A DNA stretch of 64,000 bases from a virus: the IMG/VR virus record IMGVR_UViG_3300030616_000017, positions 1 to 64,000 of that record. The stretch is one strand, 5' to 3'. Position numbers and translations under genes: made by a program. The notes beneath the pieces are model-generated. The model was not told the origin of the DNA. It was given only the letters and a program-made list of their open reading frames with translations, and did not search any database. Positions 50,864 through 59,012 of this stretch are shown piece after piece; the stretch's first letter is position 1; each line of letters begins with the position of its first letter.

Positions 50864-52663
50864 TTAACCTTTTAGAGCTTTTACCCTATCTTTGCTGATA
50901 ACTTGTAACAGTTCTCTCTGTTGCCTGCTCATGTTGGACGAACAATAGAAATGATTATTAGCTAATACCCCTTCTTTAAGAGATTTTTTAGCTTGAAAAA
51001 GAGCTTCTGTGATTAAATCATGGAACTCTTCCTCGTTATAACTTTCTAAAATCTTATTAGTTTTATTTTTCTTAGTTTGTGCCCACAAACTTCCACTTGT
51101 CTCTTCCTCTTCTTCTCCGCCGCTCTCTCTTGCTTTAATAACTGCACCTACCCATTCGTCGATATCTTCGGAATTTAAGAATGAGAGTTTACTAAAGATT
51201 TTTTTGACTACATCTGGGGGAAGCGCTTCTCCTCTATCAAGCCCTAGAGCTTGACCTAAATTATCGATGGTGTCTTTAGCTAATCTTAAAGTATCGTTCT
51301 TAGTCTGTGTTCTATCTCTACTTTCTTCCACCATTGGATAATTCATAGAGAGTTCAAAATCTTCATCATAATCGAAAGCGCCTGTCATTGCAAATTGATT
51401 TCTAACAAGCTGTGTGAGCTCCTCAAGAATTGCAGATTGAAGTCGATAGACAGCTCTTGCAAAAGGCTTATGTTGTCGTAAAAGTGACTGCCCGCTAGTA
51501 CCAAAACTGGACCTATCTACTACCAGATAACCTTTAGGCACTCTTGTACCCATAATAAGATCATCTCGCAATAGCTCTATATCTGCTATATCGTCTAAGT
51601 TCATACGGCTTTCTATTTGGTCAACAGATATAAGTCCTGAGGGGGTCCAAATAGAGGAATTAGCCGCAAATTCTTCTTTGCCTGAAGGATCATTTCCTAA
51701 ATTATTAAATTCTTCTATCGCCTCTTGCACTTTTTCCCATTGAGATACTGCATCTACTTCATCTCCTGTCTCTACCTCGTAGTGACGAATAGGGAAGCTA
51801 GTGGCTCTTGCTAATGCCATGAGATTTTTCGCAGCTTGAAGTTGGCGGAACGGTGCTAAAGAATTAATAAGTAAGGGTCTACCAAAAGGCCAAAATTCAC
51901 TCTGTGTAGTAAAGGAGCGGAAATGTAGGAGGTTCCATGGCGGTAAATAAAGTTTAGCCCCTAAATCGAATCCAAAAAGATAAGACTTGAATGCTTGAGC
52001 TGTCATCTCTACATCTTCACTTTGCAGAATTTTAGAAAGAGCTACAAGACGGGAATCGCTCTGTAAAAATGTGCTGAATTTCTTCTTTTTATTCTGTTTA
52101 CTCATTTGAGAGGCTTTGAATTCAAACCTCTCTTTTACATCGTATACGTCAATAGGCACCAACTCTGTATAGCCTTCTTCTCTGTTGGAAGGGGCTACAA
52201 TAAAATCATCGCCATAAAGGGCTAACCCCCAAGCAATGTTACGAAGAATAGAAGAGTTAAGCCCTATTTTTTCAAAAAATTCTACAATATATTTTCTTAC
52301 TTTTCTGTCTTTAGCGTCTACTTTGATGATTTCTTTTTGGGAATCGTCTTGCACCACTTCGTCAGCGTACAATTCTACTGTCATGGAAATAATGCTATTA
52401 TTGTAATAAGCGTATTCTAAAGCCGCATACCTCTCCAATCTATTTTTTAGCGTTTCGGAATTTTCATACGTATCCGCTAAATACATAGTATAAAGCTTCT
52501 GCAGTTCATCAGGAAGCTTTATTGCAAGAGGTGATTTTTCTTTTCTATCTGGCTTCTTTTCGCCGGGTACTGGAATAGTTACGTCGCTATTTTTGTATGT
52601 TTGCGACGCTATTCCAAAAATATTTCTTAGACTATTTAAAAAACCCTTTTGTGATTTGGCCAT
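50864..52663 (-). CDS. Portal protein, gp20-like
   Basis: 599 residues (T4 gp20 has 524). Matches the family by an N-terminal Y-L-A-D-T-Y-E-N region, Y-A-A-L-E-Y-A-Y-Y-N-N-S-I-I-S-M-T-V-E-L-Y-A-D-E-V, W-G-L-A-L-Y-G-D-D-F-I, W-N-L-L-H-F-R, the wing/stem R-D-D-L-I-M-G-T-R-V-P-K-G-Y-L-V and the clip L-E-E-L-T-Q-L-V-R-N-Q-F. The C-terminus is helical and extended. It forms the dodecameric DNA gate. The order portal, protease, scaffold, then capsid is T4-like. Confidence 0.92.
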   Translation of the reverse strand: MAKSQKGFLNSLRNIFGIASQTYKNSDVTIPVPGEKKPDRKEKSPLAIKLPDELQKLYTMYLADTYENSETLKNRLERYAALEYAYYNNSIISMTVELYADEVVQDDSQKEIIKVDAKDRKVRKYIVEFFEKIGLNSSILRNIAWGLALYGDDFIVAPSNREEGYTELVPIDVYDVKERFEFKASQMSKQNKKKKFSTFLQSDSRLVALSKILQSEDVEMTAQAFKSYLFGFDLGAKLYLPPWNLLHFRSFTTQSEFWPFGRPLLINSLAPFRQLQAAKNLMALARATSFPIRHYEVETGDEVDAVSQWEKVQEAIEEFNNLGNDPSGKEEFAANSSIWTPSGLISVDQIESRMNLDDIADIELLRDDLIMGTRVPKGYLVVDRSSFGTSGQSLLRQHKPFARAVYRLQSAILEELTQLVRNQFAMTGAFDYDEDFELSMNYPMVEESRDRTQTKNDTLRLAKDTIDNLGQALGLDRGEALPPDVVKKIFSKLSFLNSEDIDEWVGAVIKARESGGEEEEETSGSLWAQTKKNKTNKILESYNEEEFHDLITEALFQAKKSLKEGVLANNHFYCSSNMSRQQRELLQVISKDRVKALKG

Positions 52664-52688
52664 ACTATCTCTCTACCTTAAATAAGTG

Positions 52689-52702
52689 TATATTATATTA
52701 GT
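52689..52702 (-). promoter_or_regulatory. Candidate late promoter motif
   Basis: ACTAATATAATATA, 25 nt upstream of the portal start. Confidence 0.6.
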
Positions 52703-52715
52703 AGAAAGAAAGCAA

Positions 52716-52922
52716 TTAGTAAAATCTTTTATTTTGCTTTTTATGTGTTTTTATCCTTGTCTGGTTCCAGCTGTATGGAATTTGAATAGAAGTGGTAAAC
52801 ATTCTATACGCAGTTTCTGTGTTGCAAATAGGGCATAGAACTACTTTAGGATGTTCATCTTGCATAGGAAACTCTTTCTCTACAACTTCTCCGCAGGCTT
52901 CACACTTGTAAGAATACTTCAA
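52716..52922 (-). CDS. FmdB-type zinc ribbon protein
   Basis: 68 residues. C-E-A-C at 8-11 and C-P-I-C at 31-34 form a zinc ribbon; the beginning M-K-Y-S-Y-K-C-E-A-C-G and later Y-R-M-F-T are FmdB-like. Such proteins are small putative regulators. The C-terminus is basic (R-I-K-T-H-K-K-Q-N-K-R), suggesting nucleic acid contact. It overlaps the SbcD-like gene by 4 nt. Confidence 0.75.
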   Translation of the reverse strand: MKYSYKCEACGEVVEKEFPMQDEHPKVVLCPICNTETAYRMFTTSIQIPYSWNQTRIKTHKKQNKRFY

Positions 52923-53902
52923 AGTATCAACTCCTTAATTTTATCTTGTATGGTTGGATTATTGATTTTCTTTACAGTAAAGAACTTTTCAAGATAGCTC
53001 GCTAAGTCTTCTTTCTCCCCTACCACTACTCCTACCTCTTTATCCTCCGTTTCTTCATTAGGCTTGAACCACTGATTTATATAAATCTCTCCGTATTTGT
53101 GCTTAATAGAAGGAAGGTCGGGAGCATTGTACACATTATAAATAGGATAAGGACAATCCTGTCTATCGAGAGGTTTCACATTACCTGTCGTAGCCTTATT
53201 ATAATCAACCTCATAAAAATCAATAAACTTCGGGATTTCTTGTACTTCTTCTTCTCCTGTTTCAGTATCAATGAGGTTAAGTGTACAAGTAATTCCCTTT
53301 TCATCACTTCTTGTAATGGTATTTACTCCTACATAACCTTCACTTAAATTAGGAATATGGTAATGCCCCATACGTCGAATACCTGATAAAGCATCAATAT
53401 CTACTTTATCTCCAAACATCTCTTTATGAAAGAAGTGTCCGAAAATATAATTAAACTCTATCTCTTTGTGCCCCTCTACCCATTCTTCGTAATACTCCTG
53501 CTGGGATTTTCCTCCGTAAAAACCAGGAGGAATAGCAGGAAGAAGAGCTATTTTTATTTTGTCAATATCTGCCATTTGAGGAGTACGGACAATTTCTACA
53601 TTGGAATGCTCTTCAAGAGGATCAACTGCATACGTTTCTTTAACTCTATTTATCTCATGCACTCCATTACCGGCAAGCACATAAATTCTTTTAAAGTTCA
53701 AAGAATTAAAAAAGCGATGGGCGAGCTGGTATTCCTTAGGGCTGGGACTTCTTCTATGAAAAAAATCTCCTACATGAACAGCATAATTTTCTTCATTATT
53801 CCATTCCTGTTTCGCAACCCAGTCAAAATAGTCTTTCTTTGCAGAAAAGTACGGTTCTTCGAAACGAACGTGGTCATCTCCAAATACAATAAGTTTACTC
53901 AT
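52919..53902 (-). CDS. SbcD/gp47-like metallophosphoesterase
   Basis: 327 residues. Calcineurin-like motifs in order: G-D-D-H at 8-11 (D-x-H type), G-D-F-F-H at 45-49, G-N-G-V-H-E at 78-83, G-H-F-F-H at 155-159 and G-H-Y-H at 179-182. These fit the Mre11/SbcD/T4 gp47 exonuclease family. The third motif has an inserted Gly-Val between Asn and His compared with the usual G-N-H. No gp46/SbcC ATPase partner is in the window. It probably processes DNA ends in replication or recombination. Confidence 0.75.
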   Translation of the reverse strand: MSKLIVFGDDHVRFEEPYFSAKKDYFDWVAKQEWNNEENYAVHVGDFFHRRSPSPKEYQLAHRFFNSLNFKRIYVLAGNGVHEINRVKETYAVDPLEEHSNVEIVRTPQMADIDKIKIALLPAIPPGFYGGKSQQEYYEEWVEGHKEIEFNYIFGHFFHKEMFGDKVDIDALSGIRRMGHYHIPNLSEGYVGVNTITRSDEKGITCTLNLIDTETGEEEVQEIPKFIDFYEVDYNKATTGNVKPLDRQDCPYPIYNVYNAPDLPSIKHKYGEIYINQWFKPNEETEDKEVGVVVGEKEDLASYLEKFFTVKKINNPTIQDKIKELIL

Positions 53903-53929
53903 TTACACTCCTTTTAAAATATTTTTATC

Positions 53930-54208
53930 TTACAGGGGGGCATCCATTTGGGGACCACCTGTAAATCGGGTTTCTTTAATAGGGGTTATTTGCTCTTCCT
54001 TCTTAACTGTTTTCAACTGTTGCTCATCAAAATATTCTCCAATTGGCAACTCCATCTTTGTATCTTTTTTAAAAATAATTTTCGGTTTAACACAATACTG
54101 AATACATTCATTAAAATATTGCACTCTGGCAGTTACAGTTCCCTTAAACCCAGTAACAATATCCTCTACCTGTTCTCCAAGATCAAACTTAAAATAAACT
54201 TCACTCAT
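53930..54208 (-). CDS. Small conserved phage-type protein
   Basis: 92 residues. Pattern F-D-L-G-E-Q-V-E-D-I-V-T-G-F-K-G-T-V-T-A-R-V-Q-Y near 8-31 and E-Y-F-D-E-Q-Q-L near 58-65 resembles a widespread small phage protein with a short beta-barrel-like fold. Function unknown. It is in an operon with Pth2 and the macro protein. Confidence 0.6.
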   Translation of the reverse strand: MSEVYFKFDLGEQVEDIVTGFKGTVTARVQYFNECIQYCVKPKIIFKKDTKMELPIGEYFDEQQLKTVKKEEQITPIKETRFTGGPQMDAPL

Positions 54209-54221
54209 ACTATTTATCTCC

Positions 54222-54635
54222 TTATAATAGTTTTAAATTACCAGTAATTTTATTAATTTCTTCAGACTTTGCAGGGCCTATAGCAATACAAGTAGGTGTT
54301 TTTACACCATGAAATTCAGTTAAGCCGCTATCTACAATATAAGAACAAGGTAAATTTCTTTTTTCAGCTTCCCTGTATAATTCATTTAACTCTTCCTCTG
54401 AATTACAGCTTACTACTACTTTAGTAAAAAGACCCTCCATCCAATCTCTCATATCTTCTGTTATATTCTGAATAACGCAATAATACTGATTCTCAACCCC
54501 AGCATCGATATCCATTACAGTAATATTGTCAAAAAATACTTTCATAGAAGCATGTGCTGATTGAGCTGCAATTTTTCCTTTACGCATTTTAAGGTCTTTT
54601 CTTACTACTATAACTTGTTTAATTTCTTCACTCAT
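54222..54635 (-). CDS. Peptidyl-tRNA hydrolase 2 (Pth2)
   Basis: 137 residues, full length for Pth2. Conserved features: V-V-R-K-D-L-K-M-R-K-G-K-I-A-A-Q-S-A-H-A-S at 10-30, the strand D-S-G-L-T-E-F at 102-108, and the end G-V-K-T-P-T-C-I-A-I-G-P plus T-G-N-L-K-L-L. Pth2 frees peptidyl-tRNA stalled on aborted chains and is typical of archaea and eukaryotes, with scattered bacterial and phage copies. It could sustain translation late in infection. Confidence 0.88.
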   Translation of the reverse strand: MSEEIKQVIVVRKDLKMRKGKIAAQSAHASMKVFFDNITVMDIDAGVENQYYCVIQNITEDMRDWMEGLFTKVVVSCNSEEELNELYREAEKRNLPCSYIVDSGLTEFHGVKTPTCIAIGPAKSEEINKITGNLKLL

Positions 54636-54644
54636 ATTTTTTCC

Positions 54645-55070
54645 TTATATATAACATACTCGAATTTCTATGTTTGTATTTCTAAAAACTTCCTTTATGT
54701 CTTCCTCTGTAATCTCCCAGGGAAGCTGATCTAAACCTGAACCAATTTTAGGCATTACAATATGTTTAATTCCAGTATTCATTGCTATATATTTCATATC
54801 ATGTAAAGCATAAAAAAGATCCTGTTGTTTAGGCTTCCCAGATGATCTGGCCTTTGTAATAAGATTAAAAACTCCATGATGAAGAATACACGTAGGGTAT
54901 TTCCTTTCCTGTTCAGAGTATATGTCTTTCATCTCATAAAGATTAAACTTTTTTTTAATTGGTACAGCAATACCAGCCCCCATTCTACAATCAGATGCAA
55001 TACAATGAGCAACATGGTACTTATTAAAATCAACTGTAAAAATATCTCGCTTTTCTATGCTGTATATCAT
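54645..55070 (-). CDS. Macro domain ADP-ribose hydrolase (TARG1/DarG-like)
   Basis: 141 residues, a stand-alone macro domain. Motifs: A-H-C-I-A-S-D-C-R-M-G-A-G-I-A at 21-35 for ADP-ribose binding, a Lys-rich loop with S-G-K-P-K, and P-K-I-G-S-G-L-D-Q-L-P-W-E at 107-119 with the Asp (114) of the ALC1/TARG1/DarG branch. That branch removes ADP-ribose from protein carboxylates or from DNA bases. A counter-defence role against ADP-ribosyltransferase toxins such as DarT is attractive but inferred. Led by a class II motif. Confidence 0.82.
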   Translation of the reverse strand: MIYSIEKRDIFTVDFNKYHVAHCIASDCRMGAGIAVPIKKKFNLYEMKDIYSEQERKYPTCILHHGVFNLITKARSSGKPKQQDLFYALHDMKYIAMNTGIKHIVMPKIGSGLDQLPWEITEEDIKEVFRNTNIEIRVCYI

Positions 55071-55087
55071 TTTTTTTCTCCTTATTT

Positions 55088-55106
55088 ATATAATATAACC
55101 AAAAAA
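55088..55106 (-). promoter_or_regulatory. Candidate class II promoter motif
   Basis: TTTTTTGGTTATATTATAT on the minus strand, 17 nt upstream of the macro gene, with the same layout as at 32461 and 40258. Confidence 0.45.
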
Positions 55107-55700
55107 TCATATATTTTCAAGTGATATATCTAAATGGTTTTTGCCTTCTAAGTAGTGTTTAGCATATAAATCTTCCGGTAAATTACTAAGGATGTAGGGT
55201 TTATGATCTTTTCCAATAAATTCTACTCGATCTAAGCCAAAGTGATTAGCAATTTTTCTCCAATTTTTTATCCATTTGGATTTATCCTTTCTTTCATGAT
55301 GCTGCACATATAAATCCATTCCTCCCAAATCAAACCCTAACACTTTAACTTCCTTATATCCCTCATACAGAGCTGCTGCTACCAATGTAGATCCAGATTC
55401 TGCATAAAAATGTTTCGGTAAAGTTAATTGTTGAACACCAGGTAATTCCCAAGATCTTTTATTCTTTCCATATATTGCCATTTTTAATCGGTATTTTCTT
55501 TTGTATTTTACTGCGATTTTTAACGCTACATAATCTCCTATCAATCTATCCAAGCGGGGTAATGAGCCATTTGCAAGCTCTAAAAAAGCAGAATTACAAG
55601 CCCATATTTCACCTTCCCATTCTTGAATAAACTTAACATAATTTTTTCGGGATACGCCGTTTCCTAAAATAAGTACTTTTTCATGATTGATTTGTTGCAT
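55107..55700 (-). CDS. MptE/DUF115-like sugar-cassette protein, copy 2
   Basis: 197 residues. Starts with a Rossmann-like L-I-L-G-N-G-V-S-R at 10-18, then G-E-I-W-A-C-N-S, R-L-I-G-D, and S-G-S-T-L-V-A-A-A-L-Y-E-G-Y-K-E-V-K-V-L-G-F-D-L-G. This is the layout of MptE/DUF115-type and GT42-like proteins, where G-N-G-x-S and S-G...A...G-x-x-x-I-x-L-x-G-x-D recur. It is a clear paralogue of the gene at 57118 and overlaps the CMP-sialate synthetase gene, so it may transfer or handle a nonulosonic acid. Confidence 0.6.
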   Translation of the reverse strand: MQQINHEKVLILGNGVSRKNYVKFIQEWEGEIWACNSAFLELANGSLPRLDRLIGDYVALKIAVKYKRKYRLKMAIYGKNKRSWELPGVQQLTLPKHFYAESGSTLVAAALYEGYKEVKVLGFDLGGMDLYVQHHERKDKSKWIKNWRKIANHFGLDRVEFIGKDHKPYILSNLPEDLYAKHYLEGKNHLDISLENI

Positions 55701-56400
55701 AACCTTTTTCCTGTAATAATGTTTCTAGTATGTTCCAATCCTCTTTTTCATCTATTTCATAAGAAGTATACGGTGGTGTAATATATAAAGAAACAGGGGG
55801 AGTTAAGCGACATTTATTGTCTATATAATTTTGAATAGAGTTTATGTATATACCTCCATTTTCTACAAATAAGCCATTATGAAAGTTCTGTCTTCTTTCT
55901 CTTTTTATAGGATCATAATTAACTGGAACTCCAACTTGTTCTATTCTAGATTTATATGTCCAGAAAAACCTTTCACTTTGACTTACACTTAACAAGGATT
56001 TACAATCAGTTTCTTCTACATATTGTGAAATAGCTCCATCAACAAAAAAAGAATTTACCCACGGAGAAGTGGCCTGAACAAGAACTATGTGATCTTCTGG
56101 CTCTCTTTTAAACACACCTTTATGTATCCAGTCCATTACCGCCGATTCAGTAGTAGCTTCGTCTGTAGCTGTCTCAATAGAACGCCAATGTATTCTACCT
56201 TTTGAAAAATAAAAAGAAACAAAAGCATCTGCATAGTTCATACTATCTAAAAGTACGTGAAACTCTTCTATATAATGTGATTTTTGAAGAGCATTACATA
56301 CCCACCAAAATAAAGGCTTTCCAAGAAAATCTTTAATGTTTTTATTCGGTATTCCCTTGGATCCGCTTCTTAGAGGAACAATCCCTATATATCTACTCAT
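55681..56400 (-). CDS. neuA: CMP-sialic acid synthetase-like (NeuA family)
   Basis: 239 residues from the ATG at 56400 (GGAG nine bases upstream; it overlaps the stop of the upstream gene). Conserved motifs: I-V-P-L-R-S-G-S-K-G-I-P-N-K-N at 6-20, an E-x-A-T-T-E-S-A region, L-V-Q-A-T-S-P-W near 113-120, and N-G-G-I-Y-I-N. These are the nucleotide and sugar sites of CMP-nonulosonate cytidylyltransferases, which activate sialic, legionaminic or pseudaminic acids with CTP. Which sugar is used cannot be read from sequence. Confidence 0.85.
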   Translation of the reverse strand: MSRYIGIVPLRSGSKGIPNKNIKDFLGKPLFWWVCNALQKSHYIEEFHVLLDSMNYADAFVSFYFSKGRIHWRSIETATDEATTESAVMDWIHKGVFKREPEDHIVLVQATSPWVNSFFVDGAISQYVEETDCKSLLSVSQSERFFWTYKSRIEQVGVPVNYDPIKRERRQNFHNGLFVENGGIYINSIQNYIDNKCRLTPPVSLYITPPYTSYEIDEKEDWNILETLLQEKGYATNQS

Positions 56401-57118
56401 AGCTTTTTTCTCCATTTTTCGTAAATACAAAAGTTGCGTAATGAATTTTTTCTCTAATGTTAGAAATATATAAAGGTTGTAAAGAAACAGAAAGTAGGGC
56501 TTTCCAAAATTCATCTAGCATAAACGAAGTAGCACGCATATGCTTAACTTTATATTCATCTATATTCTCAATAGGCTTATAAGCTTCTTCCCCATTATCG
56601 TAGCGTATTTGAATCACTCCTACTCCGTTTACTTTCAAAGCTTGAGCTATTATTTGTAACACTTCCATAGCGTATTCTTTCGAGGGAAAATGCTGAAAAA
56701 CAGCAGTAGAAAGAAAAAGGTCAACAGGATCGTGAATCGATTCTAGAACAAATTGCGGGTTCTCTTCTATTAAAATAGGAGTAAATGTAATGTTGTTTTC
56801 TTCCGCAACCGCTTGTGACGCTTCTAAACTACGGAGAGAAATATCAATACCGATATATTTTTTTATGTAAGGAATTAAAGCATTGATATTAGAACCGCCA
56901 CCAACTCCCCACTCAGCAATTATCATTGGCCCCATTTTTCGATCTAAAAATGAGAAACCCTGTTTTATTTGCGGTAAATTCCTTTTTCCTAGACTTTCCC
57001 ACTTAGCAAGGTCTTTATAAATTCCTTTTCCTCGAATATGAGAAATGGCGTCTTGATGATCTAAATCAGAACTGTTTACCCACACATCTTTTACTTTATT
57101 AAAATCTTTTTGGTCCAT
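56393..57118 (-). CDS. SAM-dependent methyltransferase
   Basis: 241 residues from the ATG at 57118, overlapping the preceding stop (TAATG) with GGAGG seven bases upstream. Motif I: I-A-E-W-G-V-G-G-G-S-N near 66-76; motif II: Y-I-G-I-D-I-S near 87-93; then D-L-F-L-S-T-A-V-F-Q-H and G-V-G-V-I-Q-I-R. A class I methyltransferase, probably modifying a sugar of the cassette product. Confidence 0.75.
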   Translation of the reverse strand: MDQKDFNKVKDVWVNSSDLDHQDAISHIRGKGIYKDLAKWESLGKRNLPQIKQGFSFLDRKMGPMIIAEWGVGGGSNINALIPYIKKYIGIDISLRSLEASQAVAEENNITFTPILIEENPQFVLESIHDPVDLFLSTAVFQHFPSKEYAMEVLQIIAQALKVNGVGVIQIRYDNGEEAYKPIENIDEYKVKHMRATSFMLDEFWKALLSVSLQPLYISNIREKIHYATFVFTKNGEKSYE

Positions 57119-57738
57119 TATACAACCTCCAAGTGATTTATACCCTGCGAATACAATTGCCAATATTTATTATCTGGCTCATCACTCAATAAATATTTTT
57201 TATGATCTTTTCCTATGAATTCAATCCTATCAAGCCCATAACTTTTGGCTATCTTGCGCCAATGCTGAATCCAATTAGTTTTATTCTGAGTATGAAGATC
57301 ATCCACGTAAATATCATAACCCCCCAAATCAAACCCAGCTAAATAAATCTTTTCATACCCCTCTACTAATGCTTTAACGGTAAGCGTGCTTCCTGAATCT
57401 CTAACATACATTGCAGGAATATTATCTAATTTTTCAACATGAGGTAAAGCTATATTTTGAGGTCGTTTAGAAAAAATTCTATAGGCAAACTTGTATTTAT
57501 CAATAGCAGCAGAAGCTTCTTTTAATGCATCGTGATCACCTGTTAGTACATTAAGCCTTGGAATGTCCTTAGTAATAAGTTCTTTGAACACGTTATTGCA
57601 GCCCCATATCTCTCCCGGCCAATGCTGTACAAATGGTTTATGCCGCAGTCTTGATACCCCGTTTCCAAGAATCAATACAGATTTTATATTTGGATTTTTC
57701 CTATAGGTGTCTAGGATTCGTTTACATTGTTCTGTCAT
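57118..57738 (-). CDS. MptE/DUF115-like sugar-cassette protein, copy 1
   Basis: 206 residues. Starts like its paralogue (V-L-I-L-G-N-G-V-S-R at 21-30, G-E-I-W-G-C-N-N, L-N-V-L-T-G-D-H-D), then D-S-G-S-T-L-T-V-K-A-L-V-E-G-Y-E-K-I-Y-L-A-G-F-D-L and W-I-Q-H-W-R-K-I-A. Two diverged copies in the same cassette suggest related steps on different substrates. The pattern also recalls GT42 sialyltransferases (I-A-G-N-G-P-S). Catalytic role unproven. Confidence 0.6.
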   Translation of the reverse strand: MTEQCKRILDTYRKNPNIKSVLILGNGVSRLRHKPFVQHWPGEIWGCNNVFKELITKDIPRLNVLTGDHDALKEASAAIDKYKFAYRIFSKRPQNIALPHVEKLDNIPAMYVRDSGSTLTVKALVEGYEKIYLAGFDLGGYDIYVDDLHTQNKTNWIQHWRKIAKSYGLDRIEFIGKDHKKYLLSDEPDNKYWQLYSQGINHLEVV

Positions 57739-57740
57739 AA

Positions 57741-58331
57741 CTAGTTGTACCCTTTCTTTTTAAATACTAGCATTTTTAAAAAACTACTTTCTATAAACCC
57801 CCACTGATCATCCTCAATTCTACTAAACCACCAATCTCTATTTCGAATAGTTTGATGTAAGTTTCCTATATCCTTAAACTCAGATTCTTTTTTTAGAAGA
57901 TTCGTCCAAGTCATGTTTATTTCTTTTCCATATGCAATTTTAAGAAATAAATATTTTTTACTAACCCTTTTGATTTCTTTGATAGCTTGTTCCGCGTCTT
58001 CAGGAATTAGATGTTCTAATACATCACACGAAAAGACAGCGTCGAATTTATTATCCTCAAAAGGTAATTCTACAGCAGTTGCAACTTGACAAGTTGAAAG
58101 CCCTATGGTTTTAGATTCCTGAATAGCCGTAGTAGAAACATCAACACCATATCCCTCTATTCCTTTTTCAATGAATTTTTTAACCGCCATGCCTTGTGAA
58201 CAGCCAATTTCTAATAGAGAAGAAAACTTATAGTTATCGGTTATATAGTCCACATATTTTATACCGTGATTTTTTAAATCTTTATGATAGCCTTTCCTGT
58301 ATAAAAAATCATACACTTTATAATAATCCAT
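57741..58331 (-). CDS. SAM-dependent methyltransferase
   Basis: 196 residues. Motif I L-L-E-I-G-C-S-Q-G at 39-47, a following G-Y-G-V-D-V-S, motif with A-V-E-L-P-F-E-D-N-K-F-D-A-V-F-S-C-D-V-L-E-H-L near 87-109. Class I fold of the UbiE/Methyltransf_11 kind. The substrate is likely a sugar of the cassette; evidence for that is context only. Confidence 0.8.
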   Translation of the reverse strand: MDYYKVYDFLYRKGYHKDLKNHGIKYVDYITDNYKFSSLLEIGCSQGMAVKKFIEKGIEGYGVDVSTTAIQESKTIGLSTCQVATAVELPFEDNKFDAVFSCDVLEHLIPEDAEQAIKEIKRVSKKYLFLKIAYGKEINMTWTNLLKKESEFKDIGNLHQTIRNRDWWFSRIEDDQWGFIESSFLKMLVFKKKGYN

Positions 58332-58994
58332 TCAATTCTCCTTTAAATGCCCAAGTCTTTGTTCTAAACTATTGATTGTTTCAGAAGATGCTTTCACTTT
58401 TCCTGAAGATATTAACTCATAAATATACCGATGATTATTATCAGAATCATGAACTGTCTGAGGTGTTTTTCTGTTTCTTTGCATTTCCGCAGCTTCCTCA
58501 ATTATAGATTCTGGCAAATACCCCGGATAATATTTTTGTTTATTATTAGAATAAAAATCCACGCCTGTAATGTGAAACTCTTTTGGCGAAGCAGAAACAA
58601 TCATATCTAAAATAATAGCACCCATTAAAGCCCCTCTAATTTCCAATACTCGGGGACTTTGAACTATTACTTCAACAGGAACACCATTATCTATAATTGA
58701 ATCATATAAAGGAGAGTTAAAACTTTTACAATATATATGCTTTAACCCCCGGGCTTTAAGTTTGTCCATATCTATTTCTTGAATATGCCTTTGAAATTGA
58801 GAATTAAAAAATAGAACTGAGTACTTACTTCCATAATCTCTATTAAAATCGGGATCATCTAAGAAAAAAACTGAACCGTTAGTTCTTACAACTATGTCAA
58901 AAGAATCAATCCATTCCCCTAACCCCTTATTTCTAATGCAAGGAGAGGGACCTACAAATATAACTTTTTTATTGGTCATATATTCTATATTCAC
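58332..58994 (-). CDS. Sialyltransferase-like protein (GT29/GT42 type), copy 2
   Basis: 220 residues with a GTG start, supported by AGAGG five bases upstream. The pattern I-F-V-G-P-S-P-C-I near 11-19, G-L-G-E-W-I-D-S-F-D-I-V-V-R-T-N-G near 24-40 is the L-sialylmotif-like layout of GT29 enzymes. Later A-L-M-G-A-I-I-L-D...F-H-I-T-G-V-D-F-Y matches the S-motif-like region, and H-D-S-D-N-N-H supplies a conserved His as in motif VS. It probably transfers the CMP-activated acid; the acceptor is unknown. Confidence 0.65.
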   Translation of the reverse strand: MNIEYMTNKKVIFVGPSPCIRNKGLGEWIDSFDIVVRTNGSVFFLDDPDFNRDYGSKYSVLFFNSQFQRHIQEIDMDKLKARGLKHIYCKSFNSPLYDSIIDNGVPVEVIVQSPRVLEIRGALMGAIILDMIVSASPKEFHITGVDFYSNNKQKYYPGYLPESIIEEAAEMQRNRKTPQTVHDSDNNHRYIYELISSGKVKASSETINSLEQRLGHLKEN

Positions 58995-59012
58995 TTAAAC
59001 CTCTTTTTTAGT

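Noticed and set aside
56401-56514. Longer start for the CMP-sialate synthetase
   Set aside because: The extension lies inside the upstream methyltransferase gene, has no ribosome site and is not part of the family domain.
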